DNA of 64,000 nucleotides from Epiperipatus broadwayi. Its lineage: Eukaryota > Onychophora > Udeonychophora > Euonychophora > Peripatidae. Below are positions 23,927 to 36,010 of this stretch, piece by piece. The stretch's first letter is position 1. The number at the start of each line of letters is the position of its first letter. Below the pieces are notes generated by a model. The model saw nothing but the letters and a program-made list of their open reading frames with translations, was not told the DNA's origin and searched no databases. The stretch spans positions 4,412,572 through 4,476,571 of the forward strand of contig JAQFVV010006238.1 of NCBI GenBank assembly GCA_028023455.1, written 5' to 3'. The position numbers and the translations under genes were made by a program.

Positions 23927-26034
23927 ATATATAACAGCACTATGGCGATTTATATGTTAAATCCAAAACAGTAAATAAAAAGAGGGGGGGGGTATTTCCT
24001 CATGTTATTTTTTCTGTCTTACGATAAAAAAAGATAAGGAATCACTATTAGTCAGAAGTCATACAAAAAGCTATATTTAAAGGAAATTTTTTCTCCCCTT
24101 GCTTTGTTGCATGGGCTTTTTTTTTAATATTTTCTTCTTTTGCTAGAATGTAATAAAGATAATGAAAATTCATTTAATACTATGGCCGAAATTCTAAATT
24201 ATCTGGAAAGTTGGTCTTTATTCATTTAGACAAGACTATTATTTTTTTATATAGTAGCTAATCAGATTGACAGATGTAGTTTAAATATTGTGACCTTCGT
24301 TAGTAACTATTAGTCTACTAAATACTGTGGTCTTGATCCATCTGTATATTTTTTTTCAGAAAGCCAACTGATTTTCTTTCATCTTATTTTTGCCCCAACC
24401 CTCTGGTTATATGGGAGGGTAATAAAAAATATGAATTTTTACAATACCAAATTAAATTATTTGGTTCTGTTATGAAGTTTTAGAGGTTTTCTAGGTTATG
24501 CTGTAAGAAATTGCCTCATTGGTGGCATATAATAATACAATCTATGAATAAAAGTATTATTTTCATCATTTTTAGTTCTGTAATAGCATATCAGTTCTAA
24601 CAGAGGTAACATCATATCAAGCATCATCATATTTAAAAAAAAAAAGGTTCTCTGACATTAAAACAACCAATGAGATTTATAAAAGTAATATATCTTTTAA
24701 ATTAGGCTATAAATAAAAGATGTAAAAGATCAATTTCACAAATAGTATCAACAATGCAATCAATCATTTGGTGTTGCTGCAAAAGCTGGACATATTGCAA
24801 CAGATTATTTTATTAATGGGATTGACAACCTTTACATGTTAAAACATGATAGTAAAATCCTAAATTTTAGAGAATAGTGGTGAAACTAAAGCACATACAT
24901 TGATCATGGGCCACAAATTTAGTGTTTACCAACTAGATTTAAAATGAATAAATTGCCACTTTTAAAAAAGTTGGGTTCCCATTAGGTGATCTCAGTTAAT
25001 TTTAGGAATATCTGGTCTCTTATTAATTAAAAGAAAGTAGTCAAACTATACTTGGAAGCTTAATTTACTAAGTCATTTTGCTGACTAATATTGGATAGAT
25101 ATCCAGGTTAGCTATATGCCATCTATTTTAAAAACCTTGAACATTATTGCTAATCCTCATTTGTCTCAAATAAAAAATGTCAAAGCTTCATTCCCATGGA
25201 TCATGAACATAGTAGGCTAACATATAAACTATCATTCCCAATGCTGATTGTATAATTTCATTTCAGGTATTGTTTATTTTTAAATGCTTCACAGTGCAGA
25301 AACATTAAATTACAAGAAACACATTTTATTATATGGTTTAACACAGTAGTTAGACTGATAGATTCAAAAAGATTGTTTTTGGATTGGTAAACCTGTCATT
25401 TTTTTCTGCTTCAGTATCACATGACTAACTGAGCAACTAACCATTTTAAGCTTTCAATAAGATTCTACAAAATGGATTGTAGAAAGACATTTAATCATGA
25501 AGGTAACTGGAAATAATCAATCAAAATCATTGTAATCAACAATACCTTCTGCTGCAATGTTGTATAAGATGTCATTTTTCATATCCTCTTTATATGATTC
25601 ACTTATGTTTTCATTCTAGTAAAATAGTACAGCATCCAATAATTATTACAAGGTTCTTGTATCATTCATTATTTTGCTGCATTAATTGCAATAATGAGGT
25701 TATGTGTTTGTGCTGTCCAATGTTAATCTTTTAATTACATAGTAATTTTTTTATTTATAATCCACAAATCTTTGGTGCTGATAAAAGAGTTCTATTTGTT
25801 GGGAGTTCTTTGAGATGATCTTTGCAAAGGCAATCTTTTCCTTCTCCAATTAGAAATAGACATATATGATTATGAGTGCTTGGTTGTAATACATAACAGG
25901 TTGAATCTCAGTAGTGATAATCTCATAATGTATTTGCTTTTTGGGGGGTTCTATGATCATTATATCTTCTGTATATTGCTTTAAGCTTATCTATATGTTT
26001 ACATTATGATTTGCAGCCTTTTTTCTGCAGTAAG
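23927..26034. other. Intron sequence, unclassified
   Basis: AT-rich. Bases 24720-25900 are somewhat less simple in sequence and could hold an old element, but neither strand gave a recognisable protein motif. A G tract lies near 23983-23991. Confidence 0.5.
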
Positions 26035-26300
26035 AATTTTAACAATTTTAATGTATTAGTTCGGAAAAAATCTGAAGCTGTCAGCATTATAAGGATCTTT
26101 TGCATAATTGACATTACTCTATAAGCTTGATAATGGCATGAGGGAAATGGCCTAGGCATCAAAAGAAATGGGAATTCCTGTTTGGCTGAGTGTTTTAGCC
26201 TGAGGCAAACTAACTGAATAATTTAGATTTCTAAAGGGAAAATTGTAATTTTCAGTAATTTGTTTACAAATTAAAAATTATGACACAATATTTTTGTCTT
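26035..26300. repeat. Weak dispersed repeat (shared with 44000-44250)
   Basis: AAAAAATCTGAAGCTGTCAG, then GGATCTTTTGCATAAT ... and finally AAAATTGTAATTTTCAGTA are paralleled at 44015-44235 (AAAAAATCTGAAGATATCAG ... AAATTGTAATTTTTAGTA), and the first phrase again at 14430. The similarity is patchy; the element type is unknown. Confidence 0.4.
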
Positions 26301-26988
26301 TGAAACAATTTATTTTTATAAAGACAACTCTTACAAAGTTTGGTCTGGCAAGCAAAAGCAGTATCTACTGGATAAAATAAAATCAGCTTTATCAAAATGG
26401 TAAAGAATTTTTTTCAAATTTTTAATAAGAATAAATAGTACATTAATTTTTTTATTTCTTTGATGACATCTAACTCTTCATTTCGTGATAAAAAATTCAA
26501 ATGAGTAATATTTCATTCTATTAATTTTTTGAATAGATAAATTATATATCATGTCTCTGAGCACCATTATTATAGATTTTAATTTCATTTACATATTTAT
26601 ATTCATATTTTTTAAATGTCAAATATTAACTTTTAAAATTCCTATTGCTTGGAAAGCTTACTTTTGTAATAAATAATGTTAAGATTGGCAATATATTATA
26701 TGGGAAAAGGTTTAATTGTTAAAATAAAATAATCAAGTATGGATGATATGTATACCAATTTTCACTACAACTGATTCAAGAAAGAAAGGAGGAGTTAGCT
26801 GCTAAAATGGTTAAATCAGTTTCTATCTATCTTGTACAAACACGAATCAGTCACCAATTGGAACTTATAATATAGTATTAAGAAGCAAACAAGAGATAGC
26901 AGGTATAAAAAAGAATCAATTTATCCTTAAATTTTTTACTGAAAGAAGGCAATGTGTGAAGGAAAATTGTCATATAAAATTTTTTTTA

Positions 26989-28325
26989 AATGATCCATTG
27001 AAAAGACGTGAATAGCAATATTTTTGTAAAATAATGGGAAAAATAATGAATAATCATATAAGAAAATATATATGTGATTTGTTGAGGAAACGTTATAGAA
27101 TAAAATAAAAGTCTCACTGTAGAAAACAATATCTTGCTATTGGAAAAAAAATATTATTTCAGCAATAAGAATAAAAGACGAAAATGAACAAGAGAGATGA
27201 TATCAAAAGAAGTATGTAGAAGTGTTGTATCTGTAATTATATATTAATAAAAAAAGCAAAAACAAAGCCCTACAGTTATTACGACTTTTGCATTTTCCAG
27301 CATTTCAGATGAAGAAGTGAGACATTCAATTAAATCTATGAAAAGCGAAAAGTTAAAAAAAGTGATGGAAATATTATTGGCATGTTAAAACAACCATATG
27401 AAGCAAATATAAAAGTTGTGAAAGATATATCTCATGACTTAATGAATAAGATACACCAGATGGTTTGAAGAAGGCAGTAGTAATACTAATATTTAAAAAA
27501 AGATGATAAAGAGAATATTAGAGATTACAAAACTATCAATATTCCATTACTTCTATACCAAAACTTTTCCATGACAATTACAAGTCATCTAGAGTGAACT
27601 TTGGGTTCTGCAAACTACAGAAATGTTGCAAGAGTTATCAAATGAATATAAGAAAGTGGGAATAAAGATAATACTAATCAGAGTAAAGTAATGTTCAATG
27701 GATTTTGTCAGAAGACAAAATAAAGATTGCTAAGCAGAAATTAGAAGTTAACAATTACAAAACACTACATATATTGGGGATATTATTGATATAGACTGAA
27801 GCATAATACAGATGAAACTAATCATAGAATCAAATTTGGATAAAGCAAGCATTAAAATGACATGTTTATATATTTGAAAAGATGGGGTTTTTTTTAAAAA
27901 AGTAAATATATTTTACCAACTTTTATTTATGAATTTGAAACCGGAACACTTAACAGAAGAGCAGTACAGAGGTTTTAGGCCTTCAGTTAAGTGTGGAGAG
28001 ATAGGTATGTTAGGAATGACAATAAAAAAATCAAAAATGGAATACATAGATATGAGACCAAATAGGTGTCACTGACATTTAAAGAATTAGAAGATTGAAC
28101 TTGAACTGGTGTGGACATAATGCTGGAAGATTTGTTAATCAATAAATAATTGATGTGTTAAATTGGATCCCAAGACATTGTGAAAAACAACCTAGGAAGA
28201 GATCACATGTAAGACGGATGGGTGAAATAAGAATGTTTGCTCTAAAGATGTGAAGAAAAGAGACTAAGGGTAATAAAAAGTGGAGAGATCTTCATCCTGC
28301 AGTGGATCAATAATAGTTAAAAATG
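26989..28325 (+). mobile_element. Degraded RTE LINE copy, same strand as the 21-kb copy
   Basis: The sequence tracks the RT half of the 20650-23926 element from AAATGATCCATTGAAAAGA (compare 22110) to GATCTTCATCCTGCAGTGGA near 28290. Recognisable points are GATGAAGAAGTGAGACAT at 27307, ATTAGAGATTACAAAACTATCA at 27518, ACTTAACAGAAGAGCAGTACAGAG at 27948, and TTGGATCCCAAGACATTGTG at 28163. It has numerous stops, frameshifts and an internal deletion of the RT palm region near 27590-27620. It lies 3 kb downstream of the near-intact copy but is far older, so it is not a tandem duplicate. Confidence 0.88.
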
Positions 28326-29222
28326 ATTCTAATCAGTGATCTAAATTCTGTTGTTTTTCCCTTGTGCTCTATTTGCTCCCATAGGATCTTTTATAATAAA
28401 TATAGCCTTTTTTTTTATTCATTTTAGAATGTATTTAAACATTGTTTGAAATTAAACCCAATTAATATTTTATTATTTTATTTTTTCAGCTAATTGAGAA
28501 ATTACTTATAATCAATTTCTCATTTAAAATTATTGGTAATTAAGATTTTATGACTTAAACCAGATGGAATGATAAAATATTTGCTGACTGCGCAACAACA
28601 TGAAATTATCTTTTAATTATTGAAAGACTCTAATTAAACTAGAAACTATTGACAAGGCATGTAATAATAAATTATTGCTTTTGATTTTATTAGAGAAGAT
28701 TGAGGGGAAAAGGTTTTAGAAAAATATATGTAGAATTGAATTGGGTGTGTGTGTTGTTGCTTTTTATCATTCGTTTTTACAGTCATTTGATGATTAAAGT
28801 TACCATCTGTTTAAAAATTAATTTATCTGCAAACTAGTTTAAGACCTCAAACCTCCTTTTCTGGTCAATTTTGTAATCGTTTACTCGAAGATAAAATCCA
28901 TGTTTTTCATTCTATCCAAATGTTTCTTTTAAATAACACATTTTTGCATTCTCTCGCTTCATTTTTTTTAAATGTTAATATAATTAAATTTAATTTATCA
29001 GTTTAGAAAACAAAGCTAATCTCTGTTTATATATATATAAAATCAGTTTAATGTATATATATGTGTGTGTAATTAATCCCAATAAGAATAATTTTCTGAT
29101 GATAATTTTGATTATTTACCCTATATGGAATTTTGTTGCTTCAGGGTCTCAATTTTCTTATGATCGACGGAGCAACTAAACCATTCAAACAATACTTTTA
29201 TTCTTACCACTATTATTAAAAT
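28326..29222. other. AT-rich intron sequence, nothing recognised
   Basis: Contains small TA and TG runs near 29025-29070. No genes or shared repeats were recognised. Confidence 0.55.
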
Positions 29223-29610
29223 ATGTCATCTTTATGTATTTTTAAAAACTTTTTGATTTTATTGATCATGAATATCTATTTTATGTATAAAAAATATGGA
29301 ATTCATGGCAAAATTTTGGATATATTGAAAAACTACTCGAAGGATAAATCTTTTATATTACTAAATTATTGGATCTTTGAATGGCAAATATTTAGTAGAA
29401 TGTGGATTTTTTAGAGTTCTGTTTTGAGTCCTTTATTATTTTTAATGCATGTTGATGTTAGTGATAAAATCTGTAATTAAAAATTAATTTCCGAGTATGC
29501 AGGTAATACTATTTTAATTAGTATGAATTCAAATCTAGAGGTTGCTTTAAAAAATCTTCAGACCAACTATAATAAAGCTATTAATTGGTGTTATACTATA
29601 TATATATAAT
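29223..29610 (+). mobile_element. Fossil LINE reverse-transcriptase fragment (not RTE)
   Basis: With frame changes the + strand encodes FLILLIMNI ... YKKYGIHGKILDILKNY, then SVLSPLLFLMHVD, then SEYAGNTILISMNSNLEVA. These correspond to RT motif A surroundings, the G-x-x-x-G-S-x-L-S-P-L-L-F motif B, and a damaged YADDT motif C with the first D replaced by G and the second by N. The pattern is typical of Jockey/CR1-like LINEs. It has at least three frame breaks and no ends were identified. Confidence 0.75.
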
Positions 29611-29639
29611 TTTAAAGAATCAATGTAAACAGAAGGTAA

Positions 29640-29800
29640 TCAACTTTTTATATATGCAAAAACATTGTTTTTGTTGAATGTTAGGAAATTCTCAATCCAA
29701 GGCACAAGATGGAGTCTTTGAAAAGATAAGAGCAGATGTCTTATTTTTTTGTACCCAAATTCAATTATATAGGCCAATTTTAAATATCTTGTAATAAGAG
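29640..29800 (-). repeat. Dispersed repeat family E, antisense copy
   Basis: Read on the - strand this resembles 31115-31290, 39060-39300 and 39400-39630: TTTAAAATTGGCCTATATAA, TTGAATTTGGGTACAAA, CTTTTCAAAGACTCCATC, then TTTCCTAACATTCAACAAAA. The other copies have TAGATTGACCTATATAATTG, ATTTAGGTA and ACTCAACAAAAC at the same points. No coding content. Confidence 0.65.
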
Positions 29801-29837
29801 TATGAAGATTTATATTATTCATTTTACTTCCATTTTC

Positions 29838-30018
29838 TTTATCAAGTATTATAAGGGATTTGAACTCAGACTTTCAAGCACCCTTCAATTATCCACACTA
29901 TCTCATACAACTGACACACATGATAACACACATGTAGAAAAGATAAATAATCACCAATATCTGTATTTCGTGCTAAACCAGCACTCATCAGTTGGTTCAG
30001 ACTATCTTCTCTCTCTTT

Positions 30019-30049
<31 letters not shown>

Positions 30050-30962
30050 TATGTATATATATATATATATATATAACCAGTACTCAGTTTATATTAAAAT
30101 AGCAAAACTTCACATTTTAATGGACAGACTTCAATCTACTCCAACCTCCAATTTTTCAGGCATCCATATCATTGAAAATCTGATGATGGAAACCCAAATC
30201 TCATGCTGATGCCAACATTATTGCCATATCCATGTTGAACTCAAGTCATTCTGATCCCTCATATATAGGCCCTTATCCATTTAAATACATAGAAGAGGGA
30301 TGGACAGGATACAAGCTTCATATGTAAATATTTGAAAACCAGGCACTCTTCCCAAACTTGAGGCTTAATTGTAAATATAAGGGATTGAACTCAGACTTTC
30401 AAGCACCCTTCAACTATCCACACTATCTCATACAATTGACACACATGACCACACACATGTATAAAAGATAAATAATCACCAATATTCGTATTTTGTGCTA
30501 AACCAGCACTCATCAGTTGGTCCAGACTATCATCTCTCTCACACACACGCATATATATATATGGATATGGCAATAATGTTGGCATCAGCATGGGATTTGG
30601 GCTTTCCATCATCAGATTTTCAATGATATGGATGGCTGAAAAGTTGGAGGTTGGAGTAGATTGAAGCCTGTCCATTAAAATGTGAAGATTTGCTATCTTA
30701 ATATAAACTGAGCACTGATTATATATATGTGTGTGAGAGATGGTAGTCTGGACCAACTGATGAGTGTTGGTTTAGCACAAAATACGTTTATTGGCGATTA
30801 TTTATCCTTTCTACATGTGTGTGGTCAAGTGTGTCAATTGTATGAGATAGTGTGAATAGTTGTAGGGTGCTTGAAAGTCTGAGTTCAAATTCCTAATATT
30901 TACAATTAAGCCTCAGGTTTGTGAAGAGTGCCTTGTTTTCAAATATTTATCAAGCATTATAA
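29838..30962. mobile_element. Large palindromic family B retroposon with 17-bp target duplication
   Basis: TTTATCAAGTATTATAA (29838-29854) and TTTATCAAGCATTATAA (30946-30962) flank the unit, 16 of 17 identical. Inside, 29855-30236 (antisense copy) is the reverse complement of about 30558-30900 (sense copy). Landmarks include GATGCCAACATTATTGCCAT against ATGGCAATAATGTTGGCATC. A third, antisense partial copy occupies 30327-30545. The sense copy carries GTGTGGTCAAGTGTGTCAATTG and TCTGAGTTCAAATTCC (tRNA-like boxes), then a 3' region GTGAAGAGTGCCTTGTTTTC. One target duplication around everything implies that the complex palindrome inserted as one piece, or arose from one inserted unit. Confidence 0.82.
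30009..30075. repeat. (TC)n(AC)n(AT)n microsatellite inside family B
   Basis: CT-rich, then AC, then AT repeats. The same position in other family B copies also carries short dinucleotide runs (30540-30558, 30718-30735), so the microsatellite is seeded by the element. Confidence 0.9.
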
Positions 30963-31114
30963 TAATTGCAAAATTTGAAAATTTACTGTATATTAATATT
31001 AAGAGATGTTTAAAATTACAATAATTCAGACATCTCTTAACATGCAATAGATTTTTAAATTTTTTGATTGTTTAATATGCATAATAATACAATGGAAATA
31101 AAGTGAATGATATA

Positions 31115-31290
31115 AAGTCTTCACACTTTTATTCCAAGATACTTTAGATTGACCTATATAATTGAATTTAGGTACAAAAGATAAGATGACCATTCATATT
31201 TTTGAAGACTATCATGCTTTAGACCAGGATTTTCTTAACACTCAACAAAACATTGTTGATTGAATATAACAGTACAGCACATGGGTCTGT
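31115..31290 (+). repeat. Dispersed repeat family E, copy
   Basis: TTTAGATTGACCTATATAAT then TTGAATTTAGGTACAAAAG, ending in ACACTCAACAAAACATTG. These are the landmarks of the copy at 39400-39630. No open frame. Confidence 0.7.
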
Positions 31291-32166
31291 TTAAAATTAC
31301 AGTTTGAAACTGCCCTAATAAATCTCTTAGTTTATTGTGATAATCAATTTAAAATAAAATTGCAACATATTTGAATTAAAATTAAAATTTCATCATTTAA
31401 AGTATATACATATATTAATAAAAACAAAACTTATGCTTATATCTTTGCTTCAATTGAAAAGAAAAAGTTTCAATATTTTTGGCCACTCCAACTGTCAGAA
31501 TTCTCAGTGTAATGACTCTTGATTACAGCTTGAAGTGGTTGAAAAGATTCAATATCTTAAAATGCCATGGTCAAGTCATATTCACCAATTTTTACTAAGA
31601 TTTAGACATCTTTACTTTATGTTTTACAAAGTAACTTTTTTTTCTTTTCATATAATATATTTTTAATAATTTATAAGGCATTATGTGTATCTATGTTATC
31701 CACATGAAATTACATTATATGTTTTTTGAAGGGCATCAAATTTAAAATGGTTAAAGACATTTCAAAATGAAATATTAGTTTAATGTACAGAACTTTATGT
31801 ATATATTGAAGATATCTTGAATATTGATTTACTCGATTTTGATAAACTTTTGTAGCTTATAATTATTAAGAAACATTATTTTAATAATACATTTAAGAAT
31901 TATAAGATATCTAATTATAGTAATTCTCTTAGAAATAAATGTATCAATTCTATTAGATATAGGAAAAAATATGGCAGTTAATTAAGAATTGTATATATTC
32001 AAGAATATTTGATAAAATGCCATCTTATATGTTGAATCCAAATAGTATACTATTATTATAAAAGAACTAAAAAATATCTTTTGTATGTTTAAAATTTATA
32101 ATATTGGTTTGGTTTTATTTTTTATCCTATTCCCTTTTTTAAAAAAAATTGTCACCTTATATGTTA
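31291..32166. other. AT-rich intron sequence, nothing recognised
   Basis: Low-complexity AT-rich sequence between family E and the hAT element, without recognised repeats or coding similarity. Confidence 0.55.
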
Positions 32167-32174
32167 ATCTAAAC

Positions 32175-32778
32175 CAGGGGTAGTCAGCCCTTTTATACCT
32201 ACCGCCCACTTTTGTGTCTCTGTTAAGAGTAAAATTTTCTAACCGCCCACCGGTTCCACAGTACTGATGATTTATAAAGTAGGGAAATAACTTTACTTTG
32301 TAAAATTTATAAAGCAGAGTTACAGCAAGCTAACACATGTAATAATAATTACTTAAGCCAATAAACATCACATGACCACCACTTCTTATGTTTTTGTATA
32401 ACTGTTGTTAAAACAGGCAAAACTCACTATACGTATTGCCACACACAGCAAGCTAGAGTAATCAAAGGATGCCAGAAGTCTTGTGGATGTGTAGGCACTA
32501 GATGGGGATTTTATGCACAAACCTTCTGGCATCCATTGATTACTCTAGCTTGCTGTGTGTGGCAATATGTATAGTGAGTTTTGCCTGTTTTAATAATTAC
32601 TTACTAAATACTTTATGTTGGACTTTTGCTAAGTTTCGCTGAATAAATCTATCTGAATTTTTTTTAAAAAGTCAATTAAATTTAAAAAAAAAGAAAGTGC
32701 TTCACTGTTGGACAAAACCCCTATCGCCCACCATGAAGGTTGGAACGCTCACTAGTGGGACCAGATTGACTACCACTG
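32175..32778. mobile_element. hAT-type non-autonomous DNA transposon with nested insertion
   Basis: The termini are CAGGGGTAGTCAGCC and, on the opposite strand, CAGTGGTAGTCAATC, matching the CAG-x-GGT ends usual for hAT transposons. They are flanked by 8-bp duplications ATCTAAAC (32167-32174) and ATCTAAAT (32779-32786), 7 of 8 identical. Sub-terminal CCGCCCACTTTTG/CGCCCACCGG and ATCGCCCACCATG also mirror each other. Removing the nested element and its duplicated target (248 bp) leaves about 356 bp. There is no transposase frame, so it needed an autonomous relative for movement. Confidence 0.9.
32343..32603 (+). mobile_element. Hairpin retroposon (family C) nested in the hAT element
   Basis: A perfect 13-bp direct repeat TAATAATTACTTA (32343-32355 and 32591-32603) flanks 235 bases. 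The unit has a 55-base 5' tail (containing AACATCACATGACCACCAC) and then a hairpin with arms 32411-32478 and 32523-32590, 66 of 68 positions paired, and a 44-base loop. The right arm ends exactly at the target duplication. The same tail-plus-hairpin layout is seen at 45876-46412 and 61418-61892. Confidence 0.93.
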
Positions 32779-32786
32779 ATCTAAAT

Positions 32787-35239
32787 GGAATAAGATTAGT
32801 AAAATAATGAAAGACTATTATTAAAAGAACAAAAAATATATTTAATATGTTTAAAATTTACACTATTATTTGTTTGTTTTCATGTGGATTTAAGTTCTAT
32901 TCATTGCTTTTAATGTATAATTTTAACTTAGAAAAATGAACAAAAAATAATTTCTATTATATTTGTAAATATGTAAAGTGTATATTTTTAAAACATGAAA
33001 ATTTCCGGTTAATAAATGTGAAAATTATTTATCGATGTATCAAAAATACCATTGTATAATTATAAAAATACAGTCATTTTTAAAATTCCTAACTTTTTGG
33101 AAAATTATATTTTAACATAAATATGCAATTCAGCCTCTTATATGTTTACTATAAATTATCTAACGGTGACTGTCATATTTAATTTTTAGGTGGAAAAGTT
33201 AAAACTTGAATTGGCAAGTAGATTCAATTAATAGATTTTTAAACATTTTCTATGAAGTAACTTTTTCTTAAATATCTGATGAAGAAATAATGTGAAAGAA
33301 ATAGAAGAATAAACTTTATATAATAATATTTTTCAGATTAATATTTAACTTAGTATCTAGAAGTCTAGTATGGGCATTTTTTCTCTCCAAAAGGACACAA
33401 TTTATAAATGAAACTGACCATTAAATGTTTGTGTCACAGCTTCAAGTAGTGTCACTCAGCTTTTCAAGAAGATTATTGTTAGAAATTGTTTTAGATTTAA
33501 TCTTAGATAAATAATGAAAATAAGCTTACAATCCAGGATTATTTTTAATGAGCAAGCAGTAGGAATGGGTTTGTGTTAATTGTGGCAAATGGTTATATTT
33601 AAATTACCAGATGTTTCCCTGATATTTAGACGAAAAGTTGAGCCTACTATATTTGTTAAAATAAAAATGAGATGTCAGTCTTTAAAAAAGTTTTCCACAT
33701 TTTTCATATCCTTATTGAAATATTCTCATGTTTCTGGAAAGGATAATTTTTTGTGTGTGAAGTCAAAGAAAATTAATGAAGATAGATGAATTTTGTGCAT
33801 TCTGTATCTATAAATCACTGATGAATATATTAGTGATTGAGTAAAAGAGTCATGAATATTCTTTTCTTGGTAGAATAATAAATTGATTGTTGAGCTTCTC
33901 AAACACTCTTGAAATTTAAAGGCAGAAGTTTAGCCATTAACAAGAACTTTTCAGAATGATTGATGCATTAATAGTATAAGTGATATAAAGACATTTGCTA
34001 AATGTTGACACTTGAGATTTATTTAAGATGGAGAGTATAACATATGGATCTAAGAAATAATATCCTAATTATATTAAACCAATTTGAATAAGGGGAGAGA
34101 ATATTTTAATCACCTTTTCAATAAAGATAAATGGTTATCTTTAATAATATATCTATCCTACTTACTGTTTTTAGATTTTGAGAAAAATACCTAACTTAAT
34201 AAAACTAACTTAGCTCTTTGTAATATTGAAAATAGAATTATATGTCTTCATAAGATACCTAAAGAAATTTTGAAAATTTAGTGATGACAATTAATTTCAA
34301 AAGTATGGAAATTTTATAGAAATAAATGGACCTATTAAGCTGTTTTATATTTCCATCCAAAGTACTTTGAAAAACTCAATTGTTCTAGTAATACCAGAGA
34401 TTCAATGAATAGATAAACAAAAAGCAATAATGATCTATTTTGTGTTTTCTTTTGTTGCAGACAATGTAAGAGTAAGAAAAGGATCATGTGTAGAAGTATG
34501 ATGTATATATTGTTTTTTTTTGTTTTGATGATGATGGTAAATACAACAATTATATAGTTTATTGCCTGGCAGTTTATAATAAGGTTGAGTAGCATTAGAG
34601 GAAACAATGTTGGACATAATTCATGGATCTTTGCCTATAGAATCTTGCCACTTTATTACTGCAGCAAATCATGCGAGGCTTAATAAGTGAATACATTTAT
34701 TGTTTGAGAAGTTTTAAAAAGTTTTACCATTGTTGTCCAGAGATTAGTTGTAATCCATGAACTCTGCTAACCACAGTCTGTCACTCTGTCATACATAGAG
34801 GACTTTTCTTTGATTAAAATATTTGAATCATTTGTAATGATGTTTAGAATGACCAATAGTCCACTGAAGTTTATTCATCATATACCACTTCTCTATGCTT
34901 TTGTGAGTGGAAGGGTTATTCTATCTGAATGATAACCTGAAGTATTCCAAATCATAAGTGATGTTATACAGAGATGGTGACCATTAATTTCAACATTGTT
35001 TTACATTTTCATGATAATTTTTTTTTTCCAAAACATTTGTAAGTGACATCAAAGAACAAATATCATGATGTGATACCGGTTTTGAAGGTAGAAATTTAAA
35101 TTTTGATTAGATTAAGAGCATAAAAGGAACATTGACCTTTTTGGTTTCTAGATTGGCACTATAATGATATTCATTTCAATTTATAAAATGATGTAGAGAA
35201 TGTTCTTAATGTTTTGAATAACTATAAAATTTTGATTTA
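32787..35239. other. Intron sequence, nothing firmly recognised
   Basis: AT-rich with short open frames at 33580-33789 and 34335-34617 that have no family signature. The part nearest 35239 may be the upstream portion of the LINE fossil that follows, but no motif could be assigned. Confidence 0.5.
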
Positions 35240-36010
35240 ATAATTAAGAGTCAAATAAACACTCAAGTCCTTTATCAACCAGTGATATAATAAAAGATTA
35301 CCACAACTTTTGGCTAGGACAGTTATCAGAATAAGAATGATAATTAATTTAGATATTGCAAAAGGTATGTAGAAGGAATGTTCTACACAGACTCTAATTC
35401 ACTTTATCAGTATAAAACAAATTAAAAGATATATTTTACATCATAATGACATAACTACTATAATCAAATAATGCTTAAAACTATTATGTTGACCAGTTAT
35501 TGTATGAAAATGAATCTTGAATTTTTAAAGGGAATGGAAAAGAATCTTTTAATGAGATTTTGTAAAATCAATAAAGGACTAGATCATTAGACCAATCAGT
35601 GTTTTTTTCAAGTCATTGGAAGTGAGGCTATTGAATCTATTATTAAAGAGACACTTCTTCATTGGATTAGGCATATGACATGAGTGAAGATTAATAGATC
35701 TTAAAAACATTTTATATGTTCATCCTGAGCATGTGTGATAGGCAGAATCTATGCTAGGACATTGCTATTTGGACTGTTGTCATTAAATAATGTAGGGTTG
35801 AAAGTAGGATACACTGAAGAAAAGCAATAAATGTGAGATGGTTAATACTTTTAAAGTAAAGTTTGTACCAGCAGAAGTTTAAAGAGAGAATTACAGGTTG
35901 TCAAATAAAGAGACTTCCAGAAAAGCATGTGATGTACCCAGACACATTTGCCTTTCAAGGATTGGTTTGTATAGTAAATACCAAGTTCATTTAGAATACT
36001 AATAGAACAT
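35240..36010 (+). mobile_element. Fossil LINE 3' domain with terminal finger motif
   Basis: Despite stops and frame shifts, the + strand reads LEFLKGMEKNLLMRFCKI, then FFQVIGSEAIESIIKETLL, then HWIRHMT. This matches the LERFHQRxLRxIL ... SIEAxLxxxQLRWxGHVxRM block downstream of the RT in many animal LINEs. Farther on come KVKFVPAEV and, near 35940-35990, ICLSRIGLYSKYQVH, like the C-terminal CxxCxRxCxSRIGLxSHxRxH finger of those elements, with its cysteines partly lost. It is a different lineage from the RTE copies. The 5' limit is unclear. Confidence 0.7.

Noticed and set aside
24720-25900. Possible hAT/ZBED-type transposase fossil
   Set aside because: Composition hints at an old element, but neither strand yielded a defensible family motif.
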